From contig NZ_CP036425.1 of NCBI RefSeq assembly GCF_007747445.1, positions 1,286,175-1,350,174 of the forward strand: a stretch of 64,000 nt of DNA, in the 5' to 3' direction. The notes below the pieces were generated by a model. The model worked only from the letters and a program-made list of their open reading frames with translations. It had not been told where the DNA came from and did no database searches. Numbering within the stretch: position 1 is the first letter of the stretch; each line of letters begins with the position of its first letter. The stretch is from Poriferisphaera corsica (lineage in GTDB: Bacteria; Planctomycetota; Phycisphaerae; Phycisphaerales; Phycisphaeraceae). Position numbers and translations under genes: made by a program. Below, piece after piece: positions 19,701-28,399 of this stretch.

Positions 19701-20660
19701 ACGGTTGAGGGTCGTGAACGATATGGCGTGCGTGTTCGTTATCTTCGCGAACTTCGCGATTCACCGGAAACACTTGAGCAAGTCCTAGTTACGACACCAG
19801 AAGGACAACACATCCCGTTAACACAATTGGCAATGATTGAATACAGCCGCGGTCCGCAGATGATCCGTAGTGAAGATACATTTTTAGTAGGTTATGTTAC
19901 GTTTGGGCCACGTAGCGGTTTTGCTGAAGTTGATGTTGTTGAAGCGTCCCAAAAATACCTCGATAGTAAGTTGGCTAATAACGAACTGATTCTGCCTACA
20001 GGTGTGAACTACTCATTCGCAGGTAATTATGAAAATCAAATTCGAGCAAATAAAACACTGCAAATCGTGCTACCAATTGCACTCTTGATTATTTTTGTGA
20101 TTTTATATTTGCAATTCAAAGAGATTACGACGACATTAATCGTCTTTTGTGGTATTGCTGTTGCATGGGCTGGTGGTTTTATATTGATCTGGTTATATGG
20201 TCAGAGCTGGTTCTTAGATTTTGATCTTCTTGGACATAACATGCGCGAGGTGTTTCAGGTTCGTCCAATTAATCTTAGCGTTGCAGTCTGGGTTGGCTTC
20301 TTAGCACTTTTTGGTATTGCAACGGATGATGGCGTTGTGATCGCAACTTACCTCAAGCAAAAATTCAAAGGTCAAAAGCAACTCACAAAGGCACGGATCC
20401 GATCTTTAACTATTGAAGCCGGTAAGCGAAGAGTTCGTCCATGCCTCATGACGACCGCAACAACCGTTCTTGCATTGCTTCCCGTGTTGACTGCGACAGG
20501 CCGCGGCGCAGATATCATGATTCCCATGGCGATACCAAGCGTCGGAGGCATGCTGATTGAATTGATCACCATGTTCATTGTTCCAGTACTCTATTGCATG
20601 AGAAAAGAAGTTTCAGTAACGAAGATGATTGACAGGACTCCCCAAAATGATATGCGGTAG
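16779..20660 (+). CDS. CusA/CzcA-family RND metal efflux pump
   Basis: A heavy-metal RND transporter. The N-terminal membrane anchor (QQKLIVLLMAILIVAWGIM), the TM4 motif GIAIAIGTVVDMGIVLTENI and the C-terminal TM10-12 block (GIATDDGVVIATYL) are all present. The TM4 motif resembles the AIGxxVDxxIVxxEN pattern of Cu(I)/Ag(I) pumps rather than the DFG...DGA pattern of Zn/Co/Cd pumps, so I favour copper/silver. At 1293 residues it is about 250 longer than CusA. The excess is mainly a hydrophobic insertion after TM6 (about residues 610-760) with at least three extra membrane segments. GTG start with AGGAGG seven bases upstream, overlapping the adaptor stop by four bases. Confidence 0.9.
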   Translation: MNDDHDVQLADRNDGVLNRVIGFCIQQKLIVLLMAILIVAWGIMVAPFDWNVGDLPRDPVAVDAIPDTGENQQIIFTDWPGRSPQDIEDQITYPLTVSLLGVPGVKSVRSFSYFGFSTIFVIFNDDVDFYWSRSRLLEKLSSLPADTLPESTNPRLGPDATALGQVFWYTLEGRDPKGNPAGGWNLEELRSVQDWYVRYGLMSAQSVSEVASIGGYVREYQIDVDPDAMRLHEISLEDIFNTVRNSNQEVGARTIEVNRVEYLIRGVGWIKGVADLEKAVIKSINNVPITLNEVAHITIGPAERRGALDKGGAEAVGGVVVARFGENPLAAINNVKDKIEEISPGLPSKAVIDWGNVKASQVRQFADTQNIDGFISQSMLLNQDAWLEWMNSHSYDSWPQWLNKSTISIIPFYDRSELIQETLQTLNDALIQQVLITIIVVVIMVFHLRASLIISLTLPLAVLMAFIAMKIFHVDANIVALSGIAIAIGTVVDMGIVLTENILKRQQEDSGNTNSQRLVYEASTEVGGAVLTAVMTTIVSFLPVFTMIGSEGKLFKPLAFTKTFTLVASIIVALTIIPPLAHLMFFVWRKRNVPKFSWGKQRLQSLVKSYKRLSKTWFAIKRIYNRIRPDIFIRWCRRGINVLFALIIGIVLSYLWEPLGPESGFFYNLLFVVSVIGGLLLLFQLFIQIYPTMLDWCLRFRWLFLSLPSFILIVGLCVWLGFAQIFAFVPWSANKLGMNTGRVIANPIWQWGDNTFPGLGREFMPALDEGSFLLMPTTMPHASLGQALDMMKQVDAAASSVPEVKQVVGKIGRVDSPLDPAPIFMLESVVYYNDEYAINEEGKRVRQWRDDIRSPDDIWREIQKVTTIPGITGAPKLQPIEARRIMLESGFRAPMGIKVRGPDLISIEKTVLELESLLRQIPSIDPLTVNADRIVGKPYLEIIIDREAIKRYGLSIADVQRVIEVAVGGVTITRTVEGRERYGVRVRYLRELRDSPETLEQVLVTTPEGQHIPLTQLAMIEYSRGPQMIRSEDTFLVGYVTFGPRSGFAEVDVVEASQKYLDSKLANNELILPTGVNYSFAGNYENQIRANKTLQIVLPIALLIIFVILYLQFKEITTTLIVFCGIAVAWAGGFILIWLYGQSWFLDFDLLGHNMREVFQVRPINLSVAVWVGFLALFGIATDDGVVIATYLKQKFKGQKQLTKARIRSLTIEAGKRRVRPCLMTTATTVLALLPVLTATGRGADIMIPMAIPSVGGMLIELITMFIVPVLYCMRKEVSVTKMIDRTPQNDMR

Positions 20661-20683
20661 CCGATTTATGTAGATATGGTTGA

Positions 20684-21430
20684 TTAGACTATGTTGGTGA
20701 ATTTCAGCAATGCCTCCACCGCTTCTGCAACATCTAGTAGAGCGGGATCTGTATAAACGTTCATCGTAAGTTCAATACTACTGTGACGCATCGCGGACAT
20801 GGCGGTGCGTGGTGCTTTAGCGAGGTAGGTGCCAATTGTATGGCGAAGGGCGTGAATATCGACGACACGGCACGCTGGTCGTACTTAGCGATACTGGCTG
20901 CTGTAAGATCACGGCCGAATACACGCATCATGTCTTGTGTGATTTTGAAGAGCGGTGTGTTGTGAGTAAGCTGTAATGTGTGGTGCTTTTTGTGGGGCAG
21001 GTGGATGTGTGACCTTAGATGCTCAACAAGATCAGCACGCAACGGTATCATCGCGCCGCGACCAGCTTTTTCGTCTTTGGCCAGAAGTTCCAGATATGGG
21101 GTACGCTCATCCAGATAGACTTGCCCGAGCGTAACACTGGCTAGTTCGCTTTTGCGGAGGCCGGTATAGAGCAGCGTGCGAGAGATGAGTGACCGCTCCT
21201 TGCCGAGGAATGCGAGCTTCTTGGCTTGGCGTCTTCTGCTATTGCAGAGATGTTTCATGCCGCGTTCATAGACTTCTTCAATATTCTCCCACGTCAGTTC
21301 GGCTTTTCTTCTTGGTTTTGTCTTTGATTACGCTTTTGTGGCCGAACTCTGCAATCGGTCTGATTTCTGCTGCTCGAAGTAAGCGGTAGATTTCATCTTC
21401 GATAAGTGCACGACAAATTTCGTTTTGACA
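20684..21430 (-). pseudogene. Decayed tyrosine recombinase (phage integrase)
   Basis: Minus-strand translation gives three frames that join into one integrase. From right to left: a part with RALIEDEIYRLLRAAEIRP, then AELTWENIEEVYERGMKH and LLYTGLRKSELASVTLGQ (catalytic Arg), and finally HALRHTIGTYL (His-x-x-Arg), AMRHSS (His) and NVYTDPALLDV (catalytic Tyr). Frameshifts lie near 21310 and near 20868. All catalytic residues survive across the frames, but no single frame encodes the protein. The N-terminal DNA-binding part is missing. The sequence resembles integrases of planctomycete prophages. It lies just downstream of the pump gene, in the opposite direction. Confidence 0.8.
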
Positions 21431-21474
21431 TAGATATAGAGAGTGTAGGGGAGATAGTGGGGGGATAGGGTTTT

Positions 21475-21691
21475 ATGATGGCACAGGATACGACCACCAA
21501 CACGATCAGAGAGAATGCTGCCGGGCCACGGAAGGCAAGTGGCGATTCGGAATCGGTCGAGCAGCACAGTCTGCAAGATCAGATTGTTGCAGGCTGTGCT
21601 GCTCGAATCCAAGAAGGCCAGCCGATCTAAAGGACTCGGTATTCGGCTAGTTTCTATTAGCCTTGGCGGCTCAGCTGGCGGAGCAACATGA
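21475..21691 (+). pseudogene. Remnant of a small phage head-region gene upstream of portal
   Basis: One frame reads from ATG 21475 (TIRENAAGPRKASGDSESVEQHSLQDQI) to a stop at 21630. A second frame continues from about 21605 (ESKKASRSKGLGIRLVS, then GGSAGGAT) to a stop at 21689-21691. Together they resemble the small protein encoded between the terminase and portal genes in lambda-like phages. A frameshift near 21600 separates the halves. It coincides with the right arm of a near-perfect 19-bp inverted repeat (21558-21576 with 21587-21605). Confidence 0.55.
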
Positions 21692-21739
21692 TGCGTCTCT
21701 CGCATACATGATTTAAATCCAAACGTCACGATGCACCCA

Positions 21740-22326
21740 ATCAATCGCAGCAAGCAGTACCGGCTGTGATCAGAGCGCGTTATGACGCAGCGCAAACCAC
21801 ACGCGAGAACGTGCGACACTGGGCGATGGCAGATAGTTACTCAGCGGATCAATCAGCATCACTAGAAGTTCGTCGCAAACTCCGTGAACGTGCTCGCTAC
21901 GAAGTGGCCAACAACAGCTACGCCAAGGGGATCGTGCTTACCATCGCCAACGACTGCTTCGGCACCGGGCCGAAGCTTCAAGTTTTAACTGAAGACGTTC
22001 AAATCAATCGTCAGATTGAAAATGCATTCAGTGATTGGAGCCAAGCAGTTAATCTTGCTGAAAAACTCCGCACTATGCGAATGGCTAAAACAACTGACAG
22101 TGAAGTTTTTGCTGTTTTAGTCGCCAATCCAAAATTTGATTCGCTGGTACAGATGGATGTACAGTTCATCGAAACAGAACGCATCGCCTCCCCGCAAGAT
22201 CAGTACAACTTAAACGCCAATGACGTTGATGGCATTCGACTTAACCGCCTCGGTATACCCGAATCATACACCGTATTCTGTTTGAAGCGGCACAAACTAG
22301 GATCGTGGAATGAGAGTTATTTTTGA
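21740..22326 (+). pseudogene. Truncated lambda-type phage portal protein
   Basis: The frame encodes the start of a phage portal protein: IRARYDAAQTT, NVRHWAMADS, RSRYEVANNSYAKGIVLTIAND-like and ETERIASP segments are recognisable. Only about 190 of the usual ~500 residues are left. The homology stops just before the end of the convergent TPR gene, where the frame runs out at 22326, overlapping that gene by ten bases. The upstream in-frame codons contain a TGA at about 21709, so the start is also lost or uncertain (GTG 21766 is the first usable start). With the integrase remnant it marks a prophage reduced by a large internal deletion. Confidence 0.75.
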
Positions 22327-25300
22327 GTCGTTGGTTGGTTAGGTAGCTGGATGCCACGGTTTTGCAGTTCGCTTTTAAGCTCATTTGCGTCATGCTCCAT
22401 ACCAGCGTTCTCGTAAATCCTCAGTAGGTTGACGCGCCATAAAGGATTGTTTGGCTCTAACGTAATTGCCTTTTTCTGTGTTTCAATTGCCTTTTTATAA
22501 TCTTTATTTGCAGACTGAACGGCAGCTAACGTATCAAGAAAACTTGGATTTGCTGGTGAGGCATTAACCGCTTCCTCTGCTAATGACGCCGCCTCTTTAT
22601 TTGCCTGAGACTGTTGAATCAAAATGAATGCAAGATTATTTTTCGCAGAAGCCAGGTCAGGATTGATTTTAATAGCTTCACGATAGCTAATCGCTGCATC
22701 ATTTAGTTGCCCATTTGATTCATGAATTACACCTCGAATAAACCATGCAGTTGCTGGTGCCTCAGGTTTTGAAACAATATTATCAATAAGAGAAATGGCT
22801 TGCTGCTTAGATTCATCCATGTCAAAGCGATTGCCGACATCCCATAAACTCTCAGCTAGCAAAGCTTGCTGATCGAGATCATCAACCGGAATACTCGATT
22901 CAATCTGCTTTAGCCACGCAGCTATGGCATTTGGATTTCTAGTCGGAAGTATTGCACTTCTTAAAGCGATAGCACGCCATTCAGGGGCTTTCTCAAATAA
23001 TGGCTGATAAAACTCAACAGCTTGTTGAATACGATTATCTTTTGCAAGTGCTTGTCCATAGAGAGTGAGTATTTGCGGGAAAATATCGGGTTGCTGTTGA
23101 GCCTGCTCTACATAGGGATTAAGTGTTCTGATTGCATTATAAGCTTGGTTAAGTTGAATTTGAGCAGCAGCGATTCGTGTACTTGCTTCAAGTTTTGCAT
23201 CAGAACTTCGACTGATCCATTGATTCGCACTTATAATTGCATCGTTCCATTCACCAAGCGCCATATGTGCATCAGTAGCAATTCGTACAGCCGAAGGAGA
23301 ATCGGGAAAATTGACAGCTACTCTATCTGCAATCTGAAGTGCTTCGTCAAATTTACCAGTTCGAAGATATATTTCAGCGATGAGATTTTGCGGAGCTAAT
23401 ACGCCTGGGTGTTTGTTAGCAATTGGTTTAATCAAATCAGCGAAATCGGAAGCTTTCAAATCCTGCTTGTCTGCGATCGTTAGTTCATTCAAAATTTTGG
23501 AAGATATTGTACGATTTTCAGCATCACCTAAGACACCGAGTATGATTGGCCTGTAGATCGGTTGTTCTGAAAACTTAATAATAGCATTTTGATTGTTAAT
23601 AAAAGCTTTCAACGATAAATCATTGTCAATATGCTGCATAGCAGTAGTGGCCGCCGCGACAGCATCATTCCCATCTCCTCTGATGACATATCTCGCAATT
23701 AACTGCCTCCACGCATTTGGATTGTTTGGCTGCTTCTCAGTACGCTGGATGTCAAAATTGAGAGCTTTATCTAAATCTTGATGGGCAGCCGCATAGTTCG
23801 CTAAATATTGTTCCGCTACGCCATCACCTAAATTCAAGTTTTTGATTTGCGCAATAAGTTGATTAGCCTTGTTGTTTTCGCCAATTGATGCGTAATAATC
23901 AGCAGACCATGCTAATTTACGTGGAGTAGGGTTTGTTAAGAAATTAGCTAGTAGTGGTTGGAGTTTCCCGTTTTGATCAGTACGGCGATATAACTCTGCA
24001 GCAAGTAGAAGATCGTTTTCGGTTAATTGATTGTCATTTTTGAGTTTTTCAATGATCGATAACGCCAAACGGTTTTCATTCTGCCCAGCATATAAACGTG
24101 CAGCGGTACTCAGTTGATTTCCTGTAGATAAAGGCGATTGCCTAACAATATCCAATTGATTGCTTGATGAGTTAAATGATCTGATCGACTGATACATTCT
24201 TGCAAGTTCAATCGCAACACGTGGATTATCAGGATTATTTTTAGATATATTAGCTAACTCACGCATCGCTATCGGTACATTACCAGATTCCTCATACGCT
24301 TTCGCAATCATGAGTCGAGGTTCAATTCGATCCGGAAAATCATTGATGACGCTCTCTAAAATTTTAATGGCTTCTTCTGGATTACGATCCGTATTATTCG
24401 CATTGAGTAGTATTCGTGCTCTCTCAATCCTTACATTGATATTGTCAGCACCTGTTAATTGTTCTAAACGTTCTAGTGTTTTTTCAACTGACTGCAATGC
24501 GTCCGCCTCTCCGGATAGAGCTCGAATCGCAAGTTGCTGTGCACGCGCACTGTCGGGATAATTGTTGGCAATTGCTTCCCATGATTCAATATAGCGTGGA
24601 TCATTATTTATTCGCCAGAATGTTGCTTGTGCGATATCCCAATTCAATTTTTCTTCATCATTGATATTCTGTTGATACTGATCTTTGAAATATTGATTTG
24701 CTTCGTTTACATTTCCCTCTGACATCATGGCGATAGACCTAGCCAATGCTAGTTGTGGATTCATCCCAAAATCGTTCTGAACTTTATCGTAAATTCGATT
24801 TGATAACCCCAGATTCATTCCTCGACTTAGGTTAGCGATAGAAAGCAAGGTTTGTTGATTGATCTCGTTATCATTGTCTAAGGCATCCAATATGACTTGT
24901 TTTGCTTGATCTTTATCATTTATTTTTTCCAATAAAGTCAGTTGCATCAGTAGGAGTTGATTGCCCTGTACGCCACGATTTTCGAGTTGTTTGATAACAT
25001 TCAGTACATCGGTAGCTTGATCCTTTTGATCAGGTTTGATATTCGCAGCAGTCGCTAACGCCCATGTTGCCGCAATAGATGGGTTGGATTGATCTCGTTG
25101 TGCTGCCGCGGTTGCTAATGCTTGGGCCTCAACGGTTTTACCTTGAGCTAAATATACCAATGACAATTGTGCAAGTGGCTGTGCCCAACTTGGTCGCAAC
25201 CTCGCTGCATTCTGCCATACATCTATAGCCATTTCAAGTTCATTCGAATTGTTGTATTCTTCGCCTAAAAATAAGTATAAGTATGCATATGAAGGATGAT

Positions 25301-26450
25301 GTTTGATTGCGGTTTCAATTTTCTCAGCAGTTTCTGATGAAGAGGCATCTTGCTCAATCAAAACATCTTTTAAAGCGATACCTAATGTTTCAGATTGCGG
25401 ATCATTGCTGCGTTTGATCAACGCATTGACATTCTTATCTGCCTGCTCTTCTTGATCCGTATAAGTTAACGCAATTGTTTGGTACATCAGAATACGTAAG
25501 TTTGTTGCAGGGCTTTCCGGATTGATTTCGCCAATGACATCTAATGCATCATTATACCTTGATACTTCCATTAATCTGACGATCAAGGCCTCGTGAATCA
25601 AAGGATCGTCTGTACGCGCAGCAGCATTCTGAAGGACGCTAATTGACTGTGAAAACAATCCCGAAGCATCAAGAAATTGAATAAGAGTGTTGATGTAATC
25701 CGTATCAGAAGTTTCGTATGCAGCCGCCTTCTGGAGATTTGATAAACTTTTGGAGCTATCTTGTGCAAGTTGATACACATATGACAAAATTAAGTTGTAC
25801 CGTGCATCATCTGGTTTGGCAGCAGCAAGATTCTCAGCTTCTTCAATCAGTTTGTCTACAGGAACATCAAGTTGATTTTGCACCTCTATGCGCAATAATT
25901 GCATTCTGAAGTTGTCGGGATCAAGTGCAAGCACTTGATCTGCAGAGTTAAGCGATTCTTTAAAACGTCTCAATCGGCTATCAATAACCGCTTGTGCTTC
26001 CAGAGCATCTATGTTTTGAGGGTCTGCCGCGAGTAATTGATTAATGATTTGATTCGCTTCATCGTTTTGTTGAAATTGAACGTAATAATCAAGTAATCGC
26101 TCAGTAGCATCCTTATAATCAAAGTTCTGATCAACAATTTGTTGTAGCTTACCGACTGCAGCCGCAATATTGCGTCCACCAGGCTGTGGAACATTTTCAT
26201 AAATTTCAACAAGCTTATACGTAGCGTCTAGATCCGTCGGCTCATTACGCACATATTTTGACATGGGCTCTAGGGCTTTGCGATAATCACCTGCGTCATA
26301 TAACTGATTTGCTTGCGCATAAAGATTACTAACACGTTCTTCATTTTGATCTTGTCGATAAAACCACAAACCACTAATTGTAACACCAATAATGACAATA
26401 ACCGTGAGTAGTATCACGATTCGTTTTTTAGCTGTTGCATGAAGTGCCAT
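22317..26450 (-). CDS. Large membrane-anchored TPR protein of the exosortase locus
   Basis: A 1377-residue protein with one N-terminal membrane segment (residues 9-30) followed almost entirely by tetratricopeptide-type helical repeats, such as AQANQLYDAGDYRKALEPM (about 44-62), DKALNFDIQRTEKQPNNPNAW and ALRLRPSWAQPLAQLSLVYLAQGK-like units. In PEP-CTERM/exosortase systems a large TPR protein (PrsT type) is often encoded with exosortase and EpsI, and is thought to take part in exopolysaccharide export or assembly. This one lacks a lipobox and looks anchored by its TM helix. It is the last gene of a three-gene minus-strand operon, 46 bp after the EpsI-like gene. Low GC and many Asn/Gln. Confidence 0.85.
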   Translation of the reverse strand: MALHATAKKRIVILLTVIVIIGVTISGLWFYRQDQNEERVSNLYAQANQLYDAGDYRKALEPMSKYVRNEPTDLDATYKLVEIYENVPQPGGRNIAAAVGKLQQIVDQNFDYKDATERLLDYYVQFQQNDEANQIINQLLAADPQNIDALEAQAVIDSRLRRFKESLNSADQVLALDPDNFRMQLLRIEVQNQLDVPVDKLIEEAENLAAAKPDDARYNLILSYVYQLAQDSSKSLSNLQKAAAYETSDTDYINTLIQFLDASGLFSQSISVLQNAAARTDDPLIHEALIVRLMEVSRYNDALDVIGEINPESPATNLRILMYQTIALTYTDQEEQADKNVNALIKRSNDPQSETLGIALKDVLIEQDASSSETAEKIETAIKHHPSYAYLYLFLGEEYNNSNELEMAIDVWQNAARLRPSWAQPLAQLSLVYLAQGKTVEAQALATAAAQRDQSNPSIAATWALATAANIKPDQKDQATDVLNVIKQLENRGVQGNQLLLMQLTLLEKINDKDQAKQVILDALDNDNEINQQTLLSIANLSRGMNLGLSNRIYDKVQNDFGMNPQLALARSIAMMSEGNVNEANQYFKDQYQQNINDEEKLNWDIAQATFWRINNDPRYIESWEAIANNYPDSARAQQLAIRALSGEADALQSVEKTLERLEQLTGADNINVRIERARILLNANNTDRNPEEAIKILESVINDFPDRIEPRLMIAKAYEESGNVPIAMRELANISKNNPDNPRVAIELARMYQSIRSFNSSSNQLDIVRQSPLSTGNQLSTAARLYAGQNENRLALSIIEKLKNDNQLTENDLLLAAELYRRTDQNGKLQPLLANFLTNPTPRKLAWSADYYASIGENNKANQLIAQIKNLNLGDGVAEQYLANYAAAHQDLDKALNFDIQRTEKQPNNPNAWRQLIARYVIRGDGNDAVAAATTAMQHIDNDLSLKAFINNQNAIIKFSEQPIYRPIILGVLGDAENRTISSKILNELTIADKQDLKASDFADLIKPIANKHPGVLAPQNLIAEIYLRTGKFDEALQIADRVAVNFPDSPSAVRIATDAHMALGEWNDAIISANQWISRSSDAKLEASTRIAAAQIQLNQAYNAIRTLNPYVEQAQQQPDIFPQILTLYGQALAKDNRIQQAVEFYQPLFEKAPEWRAIALRSAILPTRNPNAIAAWLKQIESSIPVDDLDQQALLAESLWDVGNRFDMDESKQQAISLIDNIVSKPEAPATAWFIRGVIHESNGQLNDAAISYREAIKINPDLASAKNNLAFILIQQSQANKEAASLAEEAVNASPANPSFLDTLAAVQSANKDYKKAIETQKKAITLEPNNPLWRVNLLRIYENAGMEHDANELKSELQNRGIQLPNQPTTQK

Positions 26451-26496
26451 TGAATAAGTCCCTATTTGATAGCACCTGTTAAAGGTATTGTTTTTG

Positions 26497-27234
26497 CTAA
26501 TTATTCTTAATGTAAGATTCGCCGTTTAGCAGTGTTTGTATAATCTGCTTATTTGATCCGACGAGTTCTTCAAATATGCGCTGCCGTTGTTCATCAGTAT
26601 AATTTTTATTTGTGACTAGTTGTAATTGTGCTGCCCCCTGAAAAAATCTAGTATAGTCTGAGGCAGCTTCATTGAGGGCTTTCATGTTTGGTACAACATA
26701 TCCGTTGGGTAGAATGATGAAATTTGCAACATTCAAATACGTTACGCGATTGCTACGCTGTATGCTAAATGTGTAATCAGTACCATTCATCAGGAGGCCA
26801 TCTGCGTCCCAATCAACCTGCATTTCATTCGTCATTTGATAGCCATTTGCCGGGTAGCAAACAGGAGGGAAATGTCCTCGCATATCACGCGCATCTTTCG
26901 ACTGAACGATCAGGAGTGATGCCGTTTCTCCGGTTTTTTTGTTGTAGTAACTACGGCTGATAATTGCATTGGGTCGTAGCAACTTGATCGCACTTGCTGG
27001 TATATCTTGGTCGCGGCCCACCCAATCACCAATTTGGCTTGGTAGAGAATATATCGAATTTTTTGCGACCGCATGAAACTCCGAAGCGTCAGAAGGCTGA
27101 GGGCGAAATACCGCTTGCAGCCCTATTCCAAGCAATAAGATCATCGCTATGAACACAATAGCGATATTTCGAAAAGAATATTGGTTTATGATTTTGCCTT
27201 TCGTCATATGCTTGTATTTATCACTCACTTTCAC
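26497..27234 (-). CDS. epsI: EpsI / exosortase-associated protein (DUF3485)
   Basis: A 245-residue protein with one N-terminal membrane segment (about 22-42) and an outer domain containing GDWVGRDQDIP, RGHFPPVCYPANGYQM and LLIVQSKDARDM, which are hallmarks of the EpsI/DUF3485 family. EpsI is found as a separate gene or fused to exosortase and is linked to exopolysaccharide and PEP-CTERM processing; its biochemical role is not known. The longest start is GTG 27234, overlapping the exosortase gene by 14 bases. ATG 27207, 13 bases after the exosortase stop, is an equally good start. Translation is likely coupled to exosortase. Confidence 0.88.
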   Translation of the reverse strand: MKVSDKYKHMTKGKIINQYSFRNIAIVFIAMILLLGIGLQAVFRPQPSDASEFHAVAKNSIYSLPSQIGDWVGRDQDIPASAIKLLRPNAIISRSYYNKKTGETASLLIVQSKDARDMRGHFPPVCYPANGYQMTNEMQVDWDADGLLMNGTDYTFSIQRSNRVTYLNVANFIILPNGYVVPNMKALNEAASDYTRFFQGAAQLQLVTNKNYTDEQRQRIFEELVGSNKQIIQTLLNGESYIKNN

Positions 27235-28204
27235 CTGTATGCTTATTATTATTTTTAGCGCGTACTAAATCCCCATTGCCATTATTCTTTGGGAAAACCG
27301 GTAGCTGAAGCCAGTTCAATAAATGTACAATTCCGAACATCATCCCTAGCGCAACAAGCAACATAAACCAGCCTGAATAGTCATGAAATGCCTCCGCAAC
27401 CCCCTCTGAATATTGGCCATATACATAGACTGTAGGGATCAAACGGATCACGTTGCAGATCACAGCGATAACCGGACTTAGTAAAATGATCACGATACGT
27501 ACCCACGTGCGAAGAGGCGTGCCAAATGCGAAAGCAAAGGATACAAGTAATAACGCAAAGATCATCCGCATACCATTACATGCCTCTGCGACCGCAACTT
27601 CAATCCCATTGTACGACATGACATTACCCGAGCGTTCAACCGTCATCCCTATTAAAACCGAAAAAAACTGGGCAATAGCTGCCGTATATGTCTGCATCGG
27701 CACAGATATTTGCGTGCGTATCTGCCCAGGTATCGGCACCATAAACGCTAGTACCACAAATGCCGGCCAAAACCGTTTAACAACGTCCCAACCTGTAAAG
27801 GTCAAAAAACAACCCGACACGACCGCAATAGCGCCCGCATGCCTGCCCGATTGAAATGAATGATTGAATCCCGACCACAACAAAACCCACCCCACTCCGA
27901 TGAGTAGCGGCCCTAGAAAACTTAACCGCAAATTGCACAGCGGAATCTGATCTTTCCTTACAGAAACTAACCACACCAATATAATTGGCACAAGAAAAAT
28001 ATGTGAAGCCTCTTCATCAGTTAACGCAATGTGCCATATATCCATCCACTCCGAGAATGTCGCCCAGATACCGACTAACATCAATGCGACAATCGCCCCT
28101 AGACGCCCAGCCGACCACATCATAGGCATTGCAGTGATGCGCTTACCATCATCAGGTTGGCTTGAGTGTATACTCGCATTGTCGGTCAAGTCTTGATCCT
28201 TCAT
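27221..28204 (-). CDS. xrt: Exosortase (membrane protein-sorting transpeptidase)
   Basis: A polytopic membrane protein of 327 residues with about eight membrane helices. The proposed exosortase catalytic residues are visible: Cys209 in AEACNGMRM, Arg254 in NVIRLIPTVY and His274 in AFHDYSGW. Exosortases cleave PEP-CTERM-type tails of secreted proteins and anchor or release them at the cell surface. The gene heads a minus-strand operon with EpsI and the TPR protein. I cannot assign the subtype by eye and see no protein with a PEP-CTERM tail in this window, so its substrates must be encoded elsewhere. Confidence 0.9.
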   Translation of the reverse strand: MKDQDLTDNASIHSSQPDDGKRITAMPMMWSAGRLGAIVALMLVGIWATFSEWMDIWHIALTDEEASHIFLVPIILVWLVSVRKDQIPLCNLRLSFLGPLLIGVGWVLLWSGFNHSFQSGRHAGAIAVVSGCFLTFTGWDVVKRFWPAFVVLAFMVPIPGQIRTQISVPMQTYTAAIAQFFSVLIGMTVERSGNVMSYNGIEVAVAEACNGMRMIFALLLVSFAFAFGTPLRTWVRIVIILLSPVIAVICNVIRLIPTVYVYGQYSEGVAEAFHDYSGWFMLLVALGMMFGIVHLLNWLQLPVFPKNNGNGDLVRAKNNNKHTGESE

Positions 28205-28399
28205 TCGTTGCCTGAACTATAGGTCGTGACTGGTTCAAACAGACTTCGGGATCTTAAAACCCAGACAGTATTCACCCTAATAGCTAATCGGCTAAGCAGA
28301 ATTATCAACCCATAGATATATGATAAACAATCGGAATGCTAAGTGCTAAGGATAAAGTTCTTCATTCATTTTTAGGAATAAAACGTTCAAATCGGAACT

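Noticed and set aside
21328-21819. 163-codon minus-strand ORF across the prophage scar
   Set aside because: It is antisense to the head-gene relic and overlaps the integrase remnant in another frame; both of those have recognisable homology and this does not.
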